Origin: Thalassobacterium maritimum
GTDB lineage: Bacteria; Verrucomicrobiota; Verrucomicrobiia; Opitutales; Coraliomargaritaceae
Reading direction: 5' to 3'
Length of the DNA stretch: 64,000 nucleotides
Assembly: GCF_031127805.1 (NCBI RefSeq)
Contig: NZ_JARXHW010000027.1
Location: forward strand, 3,057-67,056
Part shown: one piece after another, positions 44,921 through 54,803 of the stretch
Layout of the letters: the number at the start of each line of letters is the position of its first letter
Numbering within the stretch: position 1 is the first letter of the stretch
Notes under the pieces: generated by a model
The model's input: only the letters and a program-made list of their open reading frames with translations
What the model was told of the DNA's origin: nothing
The model's database searches: none
Program-made: the position numbers and the translations under genes

Positions 44921-45769
44921 TTAACGACGACGCATAATGACCGCAGTCAAGGCAAGCATACCTCCTAGAAGCGCGTAGGTGCCGGGCTCGGGGATCAAAA
45001 CCAGATCAATGCCAGTCGCAGTATAAACCACATCAGCAGTCAAGCTGCCGAAGCCGGAAATACTCTCAGCAAATTCCGTCGCATCTGCGAGGTCACTATA
45101 CGAAAATAAACTAATGGTTCCGGCACCGCCGGTATAGGACGAGCCATCAATGACAAGGCCCGCACCGGAAACAATCGTCATAGTAGTAATACTATCGATC
45201 GTATCGACCCCCGTCATGCCCAGCGTGAAACCGAAAGTAGAAAAGGCATTCGCATTCAGTGCTCCAGCCACCTCGACGGATGCCGTATCTCCTTCAATCG
45301 CAAAAGTAGACGCGGCCAACGTGCCCACGGAAATGCCATCGGTAGTCAAACTCCCTCCGGAAATGGTATACGAAGCGGAATGACTCCCCACCATAAACAG
45401 GCTATCGTCGACGTCAACACTGCCTCCAGTCTGATACACAGTGCCTGAACCCGCAGCCCCCATATTTATATTTCCTGAAACATTCAAACTAGCACCTGAA
45501 AGGATATTTAAAATGTGCCCACCTCGAATTTGAAGTCCTGCCTTAACGGCTCCATTCAATGAGCCCGCATCACCGGACAGGTTTGTAGTGCTGTCACCAT
45601 TATCCCCTTCCAGAATAGTATTCGTACCACCTCCGGCGTTCCAATTACTCGCAGTCAACCAATCGTTGTCAGTTGGATTCGCTTTCCAATCATCGGAAGC
45701 GTACGAGTTAGACAAGGAAGCCAGTAAGCCAAAGGCTGCCAGCGAAGAAAGGGCGCTAATAGATTTCAT
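44921..45769 (-). CDS. PEP-CTERM protein with pectin-lyase-like repeats
   Basis: 282 residues. Signal peptide (MKSISALSSLAAFGLLASLS), a Gly/Ser/Thr-rich beta-helix-like body (SNWNAGGGTNT, then blocks such as ASLNVSGNINMG, GSVDVDDSLFMVG and GSLTTDGISVG of about 20 residues each), and the sorting signal IPEPGTYALLGGMLALTAVIMRRR: PEP motif, membrane segment and Arg tail. In such systems an exosortase cuts at the motif and the protein joins the cell surface or exopolysaccharide. It has its own terminator and a weak operator-like site upstream (45853). In the middle of the hydrolase cluster it could be a surface scaffold or substrate-holding protein; the exosortase is not in the window. Confidence 0.9.
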   Translation of the reverse strand: MKSISALSSLAAFGLLASLSNSYASDDWKANPTDNDWLTASNWNAGGGTNTILEGDNGDSTTNLSGDAGSLNGAVKAGLQIRGGHILNILSGASLNVSGNINMGAAGSGTVYQTGGSVDVDDSLFMVGSHSASYTISGGSLTTDGISVGTLAASTFAIEGDTASVEVAGALNANAFSTFGFTLGMTGVDTIDSITTMTIVSGAGLVIDGSSYTGGAGTISLFSYSDLADATEFAESISGFGSLTADVVYTATGIDLVLIPEPGTYALLGGMLALTAVIMRRR

Positions 45770-45852
45770 AAATTTATATAGAGGGGTTAAAGGACAAACG
45801 AATTATCCACGCTAACTAAGTTACGACTATAGCAGGACGAATATCCGAGGGG

Positions 45853-45872
45853 CATTACGTATACGCATGATT
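45853..45872. promoter_or_regulatory. Weak operator-like site
   Basis: CATTAC-GTATACGC-ATGATT keeps the length and the 8-base TATA-containing spacer of the operator family with imperfect arms. It is centred about 90 bases upstream of the PEP-CTERM start. Confidence 0.3.
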
Positions 45873-45980
45873 TCCCGTATCTCTCAATCGAGGAATGTGT
45901 CGCCCCGCACTCAACAGTGATCACTGCGCTGACAATGCATGTTGCCCAAGTTCAGCGGCATGCCCCGGCGAAGCTCTATG

Positions 45981-46949
45981 CTATTTCGCTGGTCTTTTCT
46001 TCGGAGCGGCCACTGCCACGCCTTCGTCTAAAGTGTAAACTACTGGCTCGATCGTTCCGTCCGGGCGAAATGTGATAGGCTCGAAACAAACAGAACGTCG
46101 GCAATGACTCCCCTCGTTCACATCCCCCCGATGGTAAAAGAGATACCACTGCCCCTCAAACTCAATCACAGAGGTATGGTTCGGTGAATACGGCGAGTTG
46201 GACGCAAGCTCACCGATCAATTCAGCATATTGCGGCAAGGGGGAATCCGACATCCAATATTTCGTCACCCGGCCCACGCGTGCACTGAAATAGTAAATCC
46301 CATCGCGCTTAAACACGTGAACGGCTTCATTGACTTCTTCTTTGCTCAAGCGCACCCAGGGGCCGTCGAGCTCGACCATATTATCCTTCAACTTGGCACC
46401 CATGATGTGCCTGCCGGGCTCACCGATATCGTGCCAGTGATCATTGCCGTAGATATAAGCTTGGCCGTCGTCATCGACAAAGACCGTGGGGTCAAAAATC
46501 CGGGTGATTGGCTGACTGGTCGCCGCCTCCCAGGGGCCGACCGGCGAACGGCTCTTCGCAACCCCGATCTCATTCACGTTTCCGGGAAAATACCAATAGA
46601 ACCAGCCATCTTTATAGGCCGCATCCGGGGCATTCATATTCGACCGAAAGTGCTCAAAGCCCGGATCGAGTTGCGGGTCCAAGACCACACCGTGATTGAC
46701 CCAGTGCTTCATGTCGGAACTCTCCAGAATCACATAATCCTTCATCGACTCGTAATTCTTCGCGTCAGGCTGGTCATGCGAGCAATAGACATACACTTTG
46801 CCATCAAACACTTCGGCTGCGGGGTCCGCCGCATAGACGAAGCCGGGATCCGTCTTTCTTAAAATTGGATTTCCCGCCCACAAGCCAGCGGTGCTGACAC
46901 TAAACAGGCAGAGTGCCAACAGTTGGCTGAATCGACGTTTGCGCATCAT
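45981..46949 (-). CDS. GH43-family glycoside hydrolase, exported
   Basis: 322 residues: a signal peptide following MMRKRRF, then the GH43 propeller with ADPAAEVFDGKVYVYCSHD (base Asp), FDPTVFVDDDGQAYIYG (second Asp) and NEAVHVFKRDGIYYFS (acid Glu), and HTSVIEFEGQWYLFYHRG toward the end. It is more distant from the two other GH43 of the window than these are from each other. Likely activity is exo-cleavage of xylose, arabinose or galactose side chains. A GTGATA half-site lies 85 bases upstream (47031-47036), so it may be expressed separately from the large operon above it. Confidence 0.87.
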   Translation of the reverse strand: MMRKRRFSQLLALCLFSVSTAGLWAGNPILRKTDPGFVYAADPAAEVFDGKVYVYCSHDQPDAKNYESMKDYVILESSDMKHWVNHGVVLDPQLDPGFEHFRSNMNAPDAAYKDGWFYWYFPGNVNEIGVAKSRSPVGPWEAATSQPITRIFDPTVFVDDDGQAYIYGNDHWHDIGEPGRHIMGAKLKDNMVELDGPWVRLSKEEVNEAVHVFKRDGIYYFSARVGRVTKYWMSDSPLPQYAELIGELASNSPYSPNHTSVIEFEGQWYLFYHRGDVNEGSHCRRSVCFEPITFRPDGTIEPVVYTLDEGVAVAAPKKRPAK

Positions 46950-47075
46950 TTTTTCAAGTTCAATCTAAGGGGGCTATCGTGCTGTAAGTTCGTCGAGGTA
47001 CATCCCTCCCGACTCCACAGTAACAAGACCTATCACATTAGCACCCTGCTGTAAAGCAATGCCAGCCGCCAGCGC

Positions 47076-48620
47076 CTACTGGCGAAGTCCATCGGCCGCT
47101 ATCAGCTCCTGCAGTTGCAGGGCCATGGCCCGCGCTTTTTCCGGATGAGTGCTCACCAGATTATTTTGCTCTGAAGGATCGTCTGCCAAGTGATACAAGC
47201 GCTCCGGTTCCGCCGGGCCGACCCAGGATTTCGCCGTTGCTGTAATATACTTCCATTGTCCGACACGCAAAGCACGGGCATCGCTCGGAGCCTCCTCCAG
47301 CATGAAGGCTAAGCCCTGCGTATCCTTGCCCAGAAATGCATCCAGTGTATTGCGGCTATCTGGCGCGGCATCTTCTGTAAGATCCAGTCCGAGCAGCGCA
47401 GCGAAGGAGGCGATTAAATCGATTTGGTTGACCAAGGCATCGGAGCTGCCGGGCTGAATCCGGGCGGGCCAGCGCACGATAAATGGCACGCGCGTGCCAC
47501 CTTCGTAGATCTGATACTTGCCGCCACGATAGATACCGGAGCCATCATGCCCACGGTCCAACTCACCCTGCGATCTTCTTATGCGGGTGCCATCGACATA
47601 GCCATCGTCGTAAACGGGACCGTTATCACTGGAGAAAATTACAATCGTGTTTTCGCTCAGACCATGCGCTTCCAGGGCTTTCATGATCTCGCCGGTGGTC
47701 CAATCAAACTGCACCATTGCATCGCCACGGTAGCCAAGCTCCGTCGCACCTTGAAAACGGGGATGCGGCGCACGGGGCACATGAACATCCTGCGATGCAA
47801 AATAGAGGAAAAAGGGCTGATCCTTGTGCGCGGCAATGTATTGTTTCGCCTGATCCACGAAGACATCAGCCATGGTTTCATCATCCCAGAGTGCCGCTTT
47901 TCCGCCCGCCATATAGCCGATGCGCCCGATACCGTTGATCACGGAGTTGTTATGGCCATGTGTGCTGCGGTAATAAGTCATCGCGGCCTTGTCCTTTCTT
48001 CCGTCCGGATAGCGGGTGCTCCCCGGGCGGTTCACTTGCTTTGGCGAATTGCCCACATAGAGTGGATCCTCGGGATCTAGATTGAGCACGTAATGCCCGT
48101 CCAAATACACACAGGGCACACGGTCATTGGTCGACGGCAGCAGGAAGGAGTCATCGAATCCGATCTCCAAAGGCCCCGGCTTGACCGCTCCATTCCAATC
48201 CACGGGTGTCCCCTCCGCACCAATCCCCAGGTGCCACTTTCCGATGACTGCCGTCTCATAGCCGGCTTGCTTAAATAGCTTCGGCAGCGTCAAAATATCC
48301 GTAGGAATACTGAGTGGTGCATTGGGCGGAAGGATCGCGACACCATGACGAAAGCCATGAACCCCCGTGAGCAAGGAGTAGCGTGAGGGCGTGCAAGTGG
48401 CCGCCGCACAGTGACCATCGGTAAAGCGTAAGCCCTCCTGTGCGAGCTGATCGATGTTCGGCGTAGGAATCATAGTGGATCCATAGGCGCCCACATCCCC
48501 ATAGCCGACATCGTCGCCATAAATGATCACGACATTGGGCTGTGCATTCGATGCGGCTGCGAGCCAAACAGATGTAGCCATCAGGCCCCCCATCACGATG
48601 CTAAGGTATTTCTTGTTCAT
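47076..48620 (-). CDS. Exported type I sulfatase
   Basis: 514 residues. Signal peptide MNKKYLSIVMGGLMATSVWL, YGDDVGYGD, signature CTPSR with the modified cysteine at residue 76, IGKWHLGIGAEG, SQDVHVPRAPH, SSDNGPVYDDGY and EGGTRVPF. The open frame extends to 48704, but the ATG at 48620 gives the signal peptide directly and the extension overlaps the intergenic region. It lies 86 bases downstream of the next sulfatase and closes the operon that starts at 60551. Confidence 0.94.
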   Translation of the reverse strand: MNKKYLSIVMGGLMATSVWLAAASNAQPNVVIIYGDDVGYGDVGAYGSTMIPTPNIDQLAQEGLRFTDGHCAAATCTPSRYSLLTGVHGFRHGVAILPPNAPLSIPTDILTLPKLFKQAGYETAVIGKWHLGIGAEGTPVDWNGAVKPGPLEIGFDDSFLLPSTNDRVPCVYLDGHYVLNLDPEDPLYVGNSPKQVNRPGSTRYPDGRKDKAAMTYYRSTHGHNNSVINGIGRIGYMAGGKAALWDDETMADVFVDQAKQYIAAHKDQPFFLYFASQDVHVPRAPHPRFQGATELGYRGDAMVQFDWTTGEIMKALEAHGLSENTIVIFSSDNGPVYDDGYVDGTRIRRSQGELDRGHDGSGIYRGGKYQIYEGGTRVPFIVRWPARIQPGSSDALVNQIDLIASFAALLGLDLTEDAAPDSRNTLDAFLGKDTQGLAFMLEEAPSDARALRVGQWKYITATAKSWVGPAEPERLYHLADDPSEQNNLVSTHPEKARAMALQLQELIAADGLRQ

Positions 48621-48706
48621 AGGGTAATTTTGTTGCGTATTTGGGATTCTTTTCAGTCGGCCCGGGGGCACCGGTTTGCGCACGCCACTCTTTGAGCAGG
48701 GCATAC

Positions 48707-50107
48707 TTATCTATCCAGTCCTTTACTACGGAACTGCGCACTGGGCACTCGGGCATCTTCGATCAACTTCAGCATTTCAGACAGCTTCTCAGGATGCGAT
48801 TTGGACAAATCTTTGCGCTCAGCCATATCCTCGGCGAGGTTGTAGAGTTCAGTTTTGAGCGTCTTCGGTGTATTCAGATTGTATTGGACGAGTTTCCAAT
48901 CGCCCTGCTGGAGTGCACGACGACCGCCCTTCTCATGAAACTCCCAGTAGAGGTAATCATGCTTCGGCTGCTCTTTTCCAAGCAGTGTGGCGGCATAGGA
49001 CACTCCTTGAATGTCCTCGGGTGCCGCTTGGCCAGTGAGCTCACAGACTGTGGGTAAGAAATCCCAGAACGCCGATGCGTGATCGCTTTGCTGTCCGCCC
49101 TCCATCACAGCCGGCCAGGAAGCCACAAAGGGCACACGGATGCCGCCCTCATACAGATCGCGTTTGCCGCCGCGCAGTGGCCCTGCAGAATTTAGCATCT
49201 TGGGCAACTTGCCTCCCTCGAAGGCGGGACCATTGTCACTGGTGAAGACGATGAGCGTATTGTCCAGCAGCTGCTGTTCCTCAAGCTGCGCCACAATCGA
49301 ACCGACCGCAGTATCCATAATCGTGATCATCGCGATGTAATTGGCCAGCACCTCCGGCGTATTGCTGTAGTGCTTGGAATTCTTAAAAACCACTTCCTCT
49401 TTAACAAAGGGCCGCGCAGCCGCGCGCTCGGCTTCGGGTGCGATAATCGAAGCATGCGGTATTGGATAGGAAAGTATCATAAAAAACGGTGTATCGCCCG
49501 ATTGATCTGCGAGATAGCCAAGCGCCTCCTCCGTATACAGATGGCCGTCGTAATGGGTGCCGCTATGCAACTGATTCTCCGGAAAATCAATCCGCTCGGT
49601 GTTGCGATACACAAATTTAGGATAACGGTAATGTCCATCACGGTGATCCGTGGTGCCATAGAAATAATCGAAGCCACTCTGCAGCACGACTTCGGGCGTT
49701 TGCGTATTTCCCGTCACGCAGGACTTGCCGATCATGGCGGTGTGATAGCCTGCGGCCTTGGCCACTTCGGCGACCGTCACTTCCTCATCACGAATCGTAT
49801 GCGGTCCATTGCCCCGCACCGTTGCATGGCCCCCATCCTTTCCAGTCATCAAGGAGCAACGCGAGGGTGAACAGACTGTGGCGCCGGAGTAATGTCGTGT
49901 GAATTGCAGCCCGGACTCCGCCAATCGATCAATATTTGGCGTGGTGAAGTGTTCCTGCCCATAACAGGACAAATCGCCATAGCCCAAGTCGTCAGCGATG
50001 ATGAAGATGATGCTTGGCTTCGGCGCGGCCTCAGGCTGCGAAGCCAAGGATTGGCTCAACACGCAGCCGGCACCGATGAAGGTGGAAATGATTTGTTTGA
50101 GTTTCAT
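48707..50107 (-). CDS. Exported type I sulfatase with KSCV variant
   Basis: 466 residues. Signal peptide MKLKQIISTFIGAGCVLSQS, IADDLGYGD, signature CSPSR with the modified cysteine at residue 79, SYPIPHASI, TSDNGPAFEGG and EGGIRVPF. Where the others have KWHLG this one has GKSCVTGN: the Lys is kept but Trp-His is lost. With the remaining active site intact, altered substrate preference is likelier than inactivity. Its ATG shares a base with the stop of the upstream clan GH-D gene (TAATG), so the two are coupled in translation. Confidence 0.93.
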   Translation of the reverse strand: MKLKQIISTFIGAGCVLSQSLASQPEAAPKPSIIFIIADDLGYGDLSCYGQEHFTTPNIDRLAESGLQFTRHYSGATVCSPSRCSLMTGKDGGHATVRGNGPHTIRDEEVTVAEVAKAAGYHTAMIGKSCVTGNTQTPEVVLQSGFDYFYGTTDHRDGHYRYPKFVYRNTERIDFPENQLHSGTHYDGHLYTEEALGYLADQSGDTPFFMILSYPIPHASIIAPEAERAAARPFVKEEVVFKNSKHYSNTPEVLANYIAMITIMDTAVGSIVAQLEEQQLLDNTLIVFTSDNGPAFEGGKLPKMLNSAGPLRGGKRDLYEGGIRVPFVASWPAVMEGGQQSDHASAFWDFLPTVCELTGQAAPEDIQGVSYAATLLGKEQPKHDYLYWEFHEKGGRRALQQGDWKLVQYNLNTPKTLKTELYNLAEDMAERKDLSKSHPEKLSEMLKLIEDARVPSAQFRSKGLDR

Positions 50108-52680
50108 TATTTCTTATCTTTGAAGTTTACGGTCCATTCAACAACTCCATTTTGGAGGGCCAGCAGTGTCAACTTCCCGATCCCCTGCGCTGCATCCACG
50201 AGCTGAAACTCAGCGGTGGCTCCGGAAGCCGATACGCTGTCGACCTCGTATCCGTTCAGCGCAAGTGTCACGGTATAGACCTCGTCTAGGATCAATTTTG
50301 AGCGCGCAGTGAGCGTTTGGCGTTCAGCCTTCCACTCCGGTAGTTTTTCAAAATCCACATAGCCTTGCATCACATGTCGGTCGGTCGAAATAAACTGGGG
50401 ATTGGGCTGCACCGCGTGGACGGACATCATGCGTGTTTCACCGGGTCGCAGTGTCTGCTCCAGCTCGGTCTTGCCAGAGAGTTTGCCAACGAAGGCATCG
50501 TTCCAGAAGTCATAAACATAATACTCGCGATCCGGATCCAGCCCGAGCCCGCCGTCGTCATTTGAGTCTGAGAGTGAAACGGAAATAGTCGATGCAATCG
50601 GTAGCGTTTGTGCGGCTTCGCGCAGGCCTCTACCGGTGACGGGCCATGCGGTGGTGGGGAGTGGTCGTTTCTTCTTCTTTTTACCCTGAGTTTCGGGCTC
50701 AATTGTCACCGGCTCTCGCGGGATCGTGTCCCACTGTGCCTGTATCTTCTTTTTGTTTCTTTCAATCTGGGTATTGTAAAATGCGACCAGGTGCCAGGCC
50801 GGTGAGACTTCAAAATCAAAGATTTGCGGATACGCTTTTCCACTGAATGCATCGATTGGTTTTGCGCTTTTTTCCTCGGTATAGAGTGGAATGATGCGGG
50901 TCAGGTCGTGCCGCATCTCATCGGTCATGTTTTCAATATATTTACCGATTTCAATACGCCCATTGGTGAGGTAAGTCATGGTATACATGGTCCGCCATCC
51001 ATCACTATTGAACGGGAAGGCGTGGAATGGATTGATCACATCGTTCACGTATTTGACGGCGACCCGGTTTTTATACCAACGCAGACCGCACTTTCTGGCC
51101 ATGACCGGGTAGTATCGATCGGTGTCAAATTCGGTTCGATGCGTGGTGATCGCTCCCAGACAAATGTCCCCGTGCAGCGGCAGACGTTCATGGATGTCAG
51201 AGTTCCAGCCCAAACCTTCATAGGCGAGCTCGTAAATCTTGCGGTAGGCCCGAGTGGTGGTCGCGTAGGGATCTTCCATCCCTCCATCGTAGGCCCAACC
51301 GGTGTCGGGATAGTCAAATTTGATCCCGCGGACCCCACCTTTCTTCAGGTTACTATAGACCTCCTCCATGTGCTCGATGAAACCGGGATCGGTAAAATCA
51401 TACGACCAAAAGAGGTCGCCTTTGTGATAATCAATCTTCCCCTTGGAGCGTCTCCGACTGACTTCATTAAAGAGCATATGCTCTGGAAAGGCTTCGGCAT
51501 AATCGAGCGAGCGGCGTGCCGTCTGGCTGTAAATGAGCGGAATGCCCCCCTGCTTCTGCACTTCATTGCCCCACTTCTCAATCGTGTCATACGGCTTTTC
51601 CAGCTTGCCGCTTTCATACATCCGCCAGTGTTCGTCATCCCACCAGCCCTGCTGATTGTTGGGAACGGCATAATCGTCCGGCTCCAGTCTGAGGGCGAGT
51701 GGTGAGTAGTTCAAAAAACCGGTTTCCTTCGCCTTCTGAAGTGCCTCCAGCGTGCCGACCGAGGTGTTTCTAAACTCATCGTTCCCCCAGATATGGAACA
51801 TACAATACCAGAAGTTCAGGCCCGGGGCGGTTAAGGTGTCGAGTTTGACATGGTTGGCCGCTTTCAGGGCCAAGCCATAGTTCTCCAAGATGCCGAAACG
51901 TGATACGTTGCTGAAATCAATGTAGAATCGGTCCTGATCCAGAATGCGGGTGCTGTTCGGATCCACACGTTTGCCCACCGGATCATGCCCCCAGAGCTTG
52001 ATTGCAAGCGCCTGCTCCATCCGCTTCACCTGAGCAGATTTCATGAAATCGAGATAAGACAAACCACCGATCAAGAGATTGTTTTTGGCCGCACCCTTTG
52101 CCCCAAACGATGCCAGGATATTATTAAAGCACGAAAGTTCCGTGGCGTCGTCTCCAGTCCGCACCCGTGTGAGATACTCGCCACTTTCTCCATCCAGCAG
52201 AATGAAATCTTCGAATGCCTCGCCCGAGTAGGCCGTGCCGGTCAGCGGTGAAAACGATTTGATCTGCAAGGGCTGCGATGAAGTGTTTACCACGCCACTG
52301 TAAAGCGCGATGAAGCCCTCTGCCTCATAGAGACCGAGGCTGAGAATCAACGAGGGCGCGTCCGCTTTGCTGCCAGTCAGGATAATTTGCTTCCCCTGGC
52401 CAACCGAGTCCGCGAGGGGCGCTGCCTCCCATTCAAAGGTGTATCCATCCGTGGAATGCCAATCTTCAACCGACCAGGATGCCTGCGACAAAGCTTCCGA
52501 ATGATCACTTTTTCGAATGGCCGAGTAAGTCCCCGCTGCTAGTGAAATGCGAACTTCCACCTGCTCATTCTCAATGACGGCTTCGCTATCCGTCGCATGA
52601 ATCTCCACCACATCAGCCAGAAGTGTGAAGGACGATAAAAGTGCACCCGATAGTGCGACGATCCAGTTTTTGATACTCAT
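50107..52680 (-). CDS. Clan GH-D (GH36/GH27-like) glycoside hydrolase, exported
   Basis: 857 residues. Signal peptide MSIKNWIVALSGALLSSFTLLA; an N-terminal beta-sandwich to about residue 290; a barrel that includes GLNFWYCMFHIWG near 300, GGVRGIKFDYPDTGW near 450 with Asp456 in the place of the clan GH-D nucleophile, and HGDICLGAITTHRTEFDTDRYYP near 505; and C-terminal beta domains. A lysine-run linker (QGKKKKKRP, around residue 665) interrupts the C-terminal part. The clan includes alpha-galactosidases, alpha-N-acetylgalactosaminidases and others; this protein is too divergent for a substrate call. Stop and the next start overlap by one base. Confidence 0.75.
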   Translation of the reverse strand: MSIKNWIVALSGALLSSFTLLADVVEIHATDSEAVIENEQVEVRISLAAGTYSAIRKSDHSEALSQASWSVEDWHSTDGYTFEWEAAPLADSVGQGKQIILTGSKADAPSLILSLGLYEAEGFIALYSGVVNTSSQPLQIKSFSPLTGTAYSGEAFEDFILLDGESGEYLTRVRTGDDATELSCFNNILASFGAKGAAKNNLLIGGLSYLDFMKSAQVKRMEQALAIKLWGHDPVGKRVDPNSTRILDQDRFYIDFSNVSRFGILENYGLALKAANHVKLDTLTAPGLNFWYCMFHIWGNDEFRNTSVGTLEALQKAKETGFLNYSPLALRLEPDDYAVPNNQQGWWDDEHWRMYESGKLEKPYDTIEKWGNEVQKQGGIPLIYSQTARRSLDYAEAFPEHMLFNEVSRRRSKGKIDYHKGDLFWSYDFTDPGFIEHMEEVYSNLKKGGVRGIKFDYPDTGWAYDGGMEDPYATTTRAYRKIYELAYEGLGWNSDIHERLPLHGDICLGAITTHRTEFDTDRYYPVMARKCGLRWYKNRVAVKYVNDVINPFHAFPFNSDGWRTMYTMTYLTNGRIEIGKYIENMTDEMRHDLTRIIPLYTEEKSAKPIDAFSGKAYPQIFDFEVSPAWHLVAFYNTQIERNKKKIQAQWDTIPREPVTIEPETQGKKKKKRPLPTTAWPVTGRGLREAAQTLPIASTISVSLSDSNDDGGLGLDPDREYYVYDFWNDAFVGKLSGKTELEQTLRPGETRMMSVHAVQPNPQFISTDRHVMQGYVDFEKLPEWKAERQTLTARSKLILDEVYTVTLALNGYEVDSVSASGATAEFQLVDAAQGIGKLTLLALQNGVVEWTVNFKDKK

Positions 52681-52730
52681 ATTTTTATTCTTTTAAAATT
52701 GGATTAATGACACAGCCACGAGGGGCGCAT

Positions 52731-54803
52731 TCATCGACGCACGGTGATCGCACGCGCGCCGCTGGCGACGGGAAGCTTCGCGAGGTAGAGGCCGTTCCCG
52801 AGTGGCTCAAAGGAGGCGCCTGCCAGTGTGGGTGCGCCCTGCTCGCTCCAAATCAAAAGCGGGCCGGACTCCTGAAGCGTGAAGCGAATCTCTGTATCCG
52901 ATACAGACTGCACATCCACCGCAGCCGCAGGCAAATACTTGTCGGCGCGGCCGATCACCGCCCAGCCCCGGGTCTTTGGATAGAGCAGAAACAATTTGGC
53001 ATCGAAGTTCGGAACCTCCGTCGAATAAGCATCGCCCAGATCGGACACGGTCTGCGTTTCACGGTCATAGACCAGCAAGCCTTCCGCCGGAACGGCCCAT
53101 GGTGAAGCGTTGGCAAGCAGTTCGCCCGCATGGCTGTAGTCTTTGGCAGTGAAACCGCTGCTCAGGGTCTGGCCGCTCTCGGTGAAGTTGAACAAGGCGA
53201 TCGCGGCGACACCGTTTTCCATCGGAGCCACCACACGGAAGACATTGTCGTCGCGGAAGGGATGGATGAAAAAGCTTTCCGGCAGCAGTGTCGCCGGCGC
53301 AGCGGTGCGCAGCAGCTTCCCGTCTTCGTAGGCAAAGGGGATCAAGACCTCTGGCTGAATTTTAGAAGGCTCGTCGGAGATGTAAACCGGTCCGCCGGAG
53401 ATGGCGCGGGCGATCGCCATCGGCTTCACATCGCGCTCGTCATGGGTATGGAACATATCGAGATCGCCCCATACGGTCTGCGACATCCACAGATGATTGG
53501 CAAAGCTCTGGTAAGTGTTGCTCTTGTTCTTGTCCTTATCCTTCTGGTTGTAGTCCGGGCTGGAGCGTGTCAGCGCGCTGTATTTGGTCTGCAGCGAATT
53601 AATGTTGGGCTGCGCGATACAATTTAGCAGCGGAATGCCCATGGCATGCGTGGCGTTTTCCAGGGCTTCGTTGTTTTGGCGCATCGCTTGCACCGGATCT
53701 TTCGTTCCAATGTAGTGCTCAAAGGTGCGGAAGTGAAAATCGACCTTAATGAAATCGAAGCCATTGTCCTTAGTGTCGCCCACCATCTTATCATAAAACG
53801 CTTGCGAAGCCTCGGCGGTATTGTCGGGCAATACCATGCGCGGGTTCTTCATTTTCGTGAGGTATGGCTTCAAATCGGCCATCGTATGATTGGCCGCGAC
53901 GCCGTTCATATAGCCACCGAAGTTCCGCCAGATCCCCATCCACTTGATTTTGTTCGCATCCTTCAAGGCAGCAATCGGTCCCCAGCCATTCGGGAACTTC
54001 TTGGGATCGACGCCGAAGCTTTTCAGCATTCGCTTCTGCTCATCCAAATACCCGTCGTCCACCATCACCCAGCGAATCGGCGCGCCGCTTTCTTCAATCG
54101 TGTGAAAGGCATCCGTGATGATTGCCTCCGAAATCTTTGTCTTGTAATGTTCCCAGGAACACCAGCCGAGATAGCCGTAAGGCTCTTCCGGATACGCTTT
54201 CGTCTCACGTGGTTGAGCTGCGACATAGCCGGATGCAAAGACCTGCTCCCAAAGCACTTTGGTAGCCGCATAGGGTGAACTGCCATAGGCCCAGCAGAGC
54301 AACGGGATCTCACCATCGATCGCCCGGCTGCCAAAGTTACCGGACTTCAACAACAGTTTCTCGTCTTCGACAAAGAACTGTCCGTAGCTTTTCACGGAAC
54401 TCATCGGCAACAGAACCAGATAGCGCTGCTCGGAAAGCTGCAAAAGTATGAACTGCCCTTCCTGCAGGTGATTGTGCGCCTTGCGGGTCTTGGAGGGCTG
54501 GTAATTTTGCAGGCTCGCCATCGAGTCAAAGGCCACCGCTTCCACGCGATTGCCGCGCGCGATGCTTCCGCCCGGGCCACCGCGTCGGGTAAAGGGACGA
54601 TAATGAGCGCCCTGCTCAAACGGGGGCAGCACCACTTCCCGACTCAATACAAAGCCGGCATCATCGGGCTGTGCGTCCTCGAGTGTTTCCGTAAGCATCC
54701 CCGTCGAGTCACCGGACAAGAGAATGGGTTCGGCACGCAAGCAAGTCGCCAGCAAGGCAAGCGCAAGTAGGCGACTATAACGAAGTAATTGTTTGGGCTG
54801 CAT
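52731..54803 (-). CDS. GH36-like (raffinose-synthase type) glycoside hydrolase, exported
   Basis: 690 residues. Signal peptide (MQPKQLLRYSRLLALALLA), then YLGWCSWEHYKTK near residue 215, RWVMVDDGYLDE near 240, FDFIKVDFHFR with Asp355 as candidate nucleophile, TVWGDLDMFHTHDERD near 445 and GGPVYISDEPSK near 475. This order is that of the GH36 group to which plant raffinose and stachyose synthases and bacterial exo-alpha-galactosidases belong. Export argues for hydrolysis rather than synthesis. The start overlaps the upstream GH43 by 29 bases; an ATG further upstream (MNPTPN) is possible but less signal-like. Confidence 0.82.
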   Translation of the reverse strand: MQPKQLLRYSRLLALALLATCLRAEPILLSGDSTGMLTETLEDAQPDDAGFVLSREVVLPPFEQGAHYRPFTRRGGPGGSIARGNRVEAVAFDSMASLQNYQPSKTRKAHNHLQEGQFILLQLSEQRYLVLLPMSSVKSYGQFFVEDEKLLLKSGNFGSRAIDGEIPLLCWAYGSSPYAATKVLWEQVFASGYVAAQPRETKAYPEEPYGYLGWCSWEHYKTKISEAIITDAFHTIEESGAPIRWVMVDDGYLDEQKRMLKSFGVDPKKFPNGWGPIAALKDANKIKWMGIWRNFGGYMNGVAANHTMADLKPYLTKMKNPRMVLPDNTAEASQAFYDKMVGDTKDNGFDFIKVDFHFRTFEHYIGTKDPVQAMRQNNEALENATHAMGIPLLNCIAQPNINSLQTKYSALTRSSPDYNQKDKDKNKSNTYQSFANHLWMSQTVWGDLDMFHTHDERDVKPMAIARAISGGPVYISDEPSKIQPEVLIPFAYEDGKLLRTAAPATLLPESFFIHPFRDDNVFRVVAPMENGVAAIALFNFTESGQTLSSGFTAKDYSHAGELLANASPWAVPAEGLLVYDRETQTVSDLGDAYSTEVPNFDAKLFLLYPKTRGWAVIGRADKYLPAAAVDVQSVSDTEIRFTLQESGPLLIWSEQGAPTLAGASFEPLGNGLYLAKLPVASGARAITVRR

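Noticed and set aside
50640..50710. Frameshift suspected at the lysine run of the clan GH-D enzyme
   Set aside because: The frame continues without interruption into a recognisable beta domain; a basic linker explains the run.
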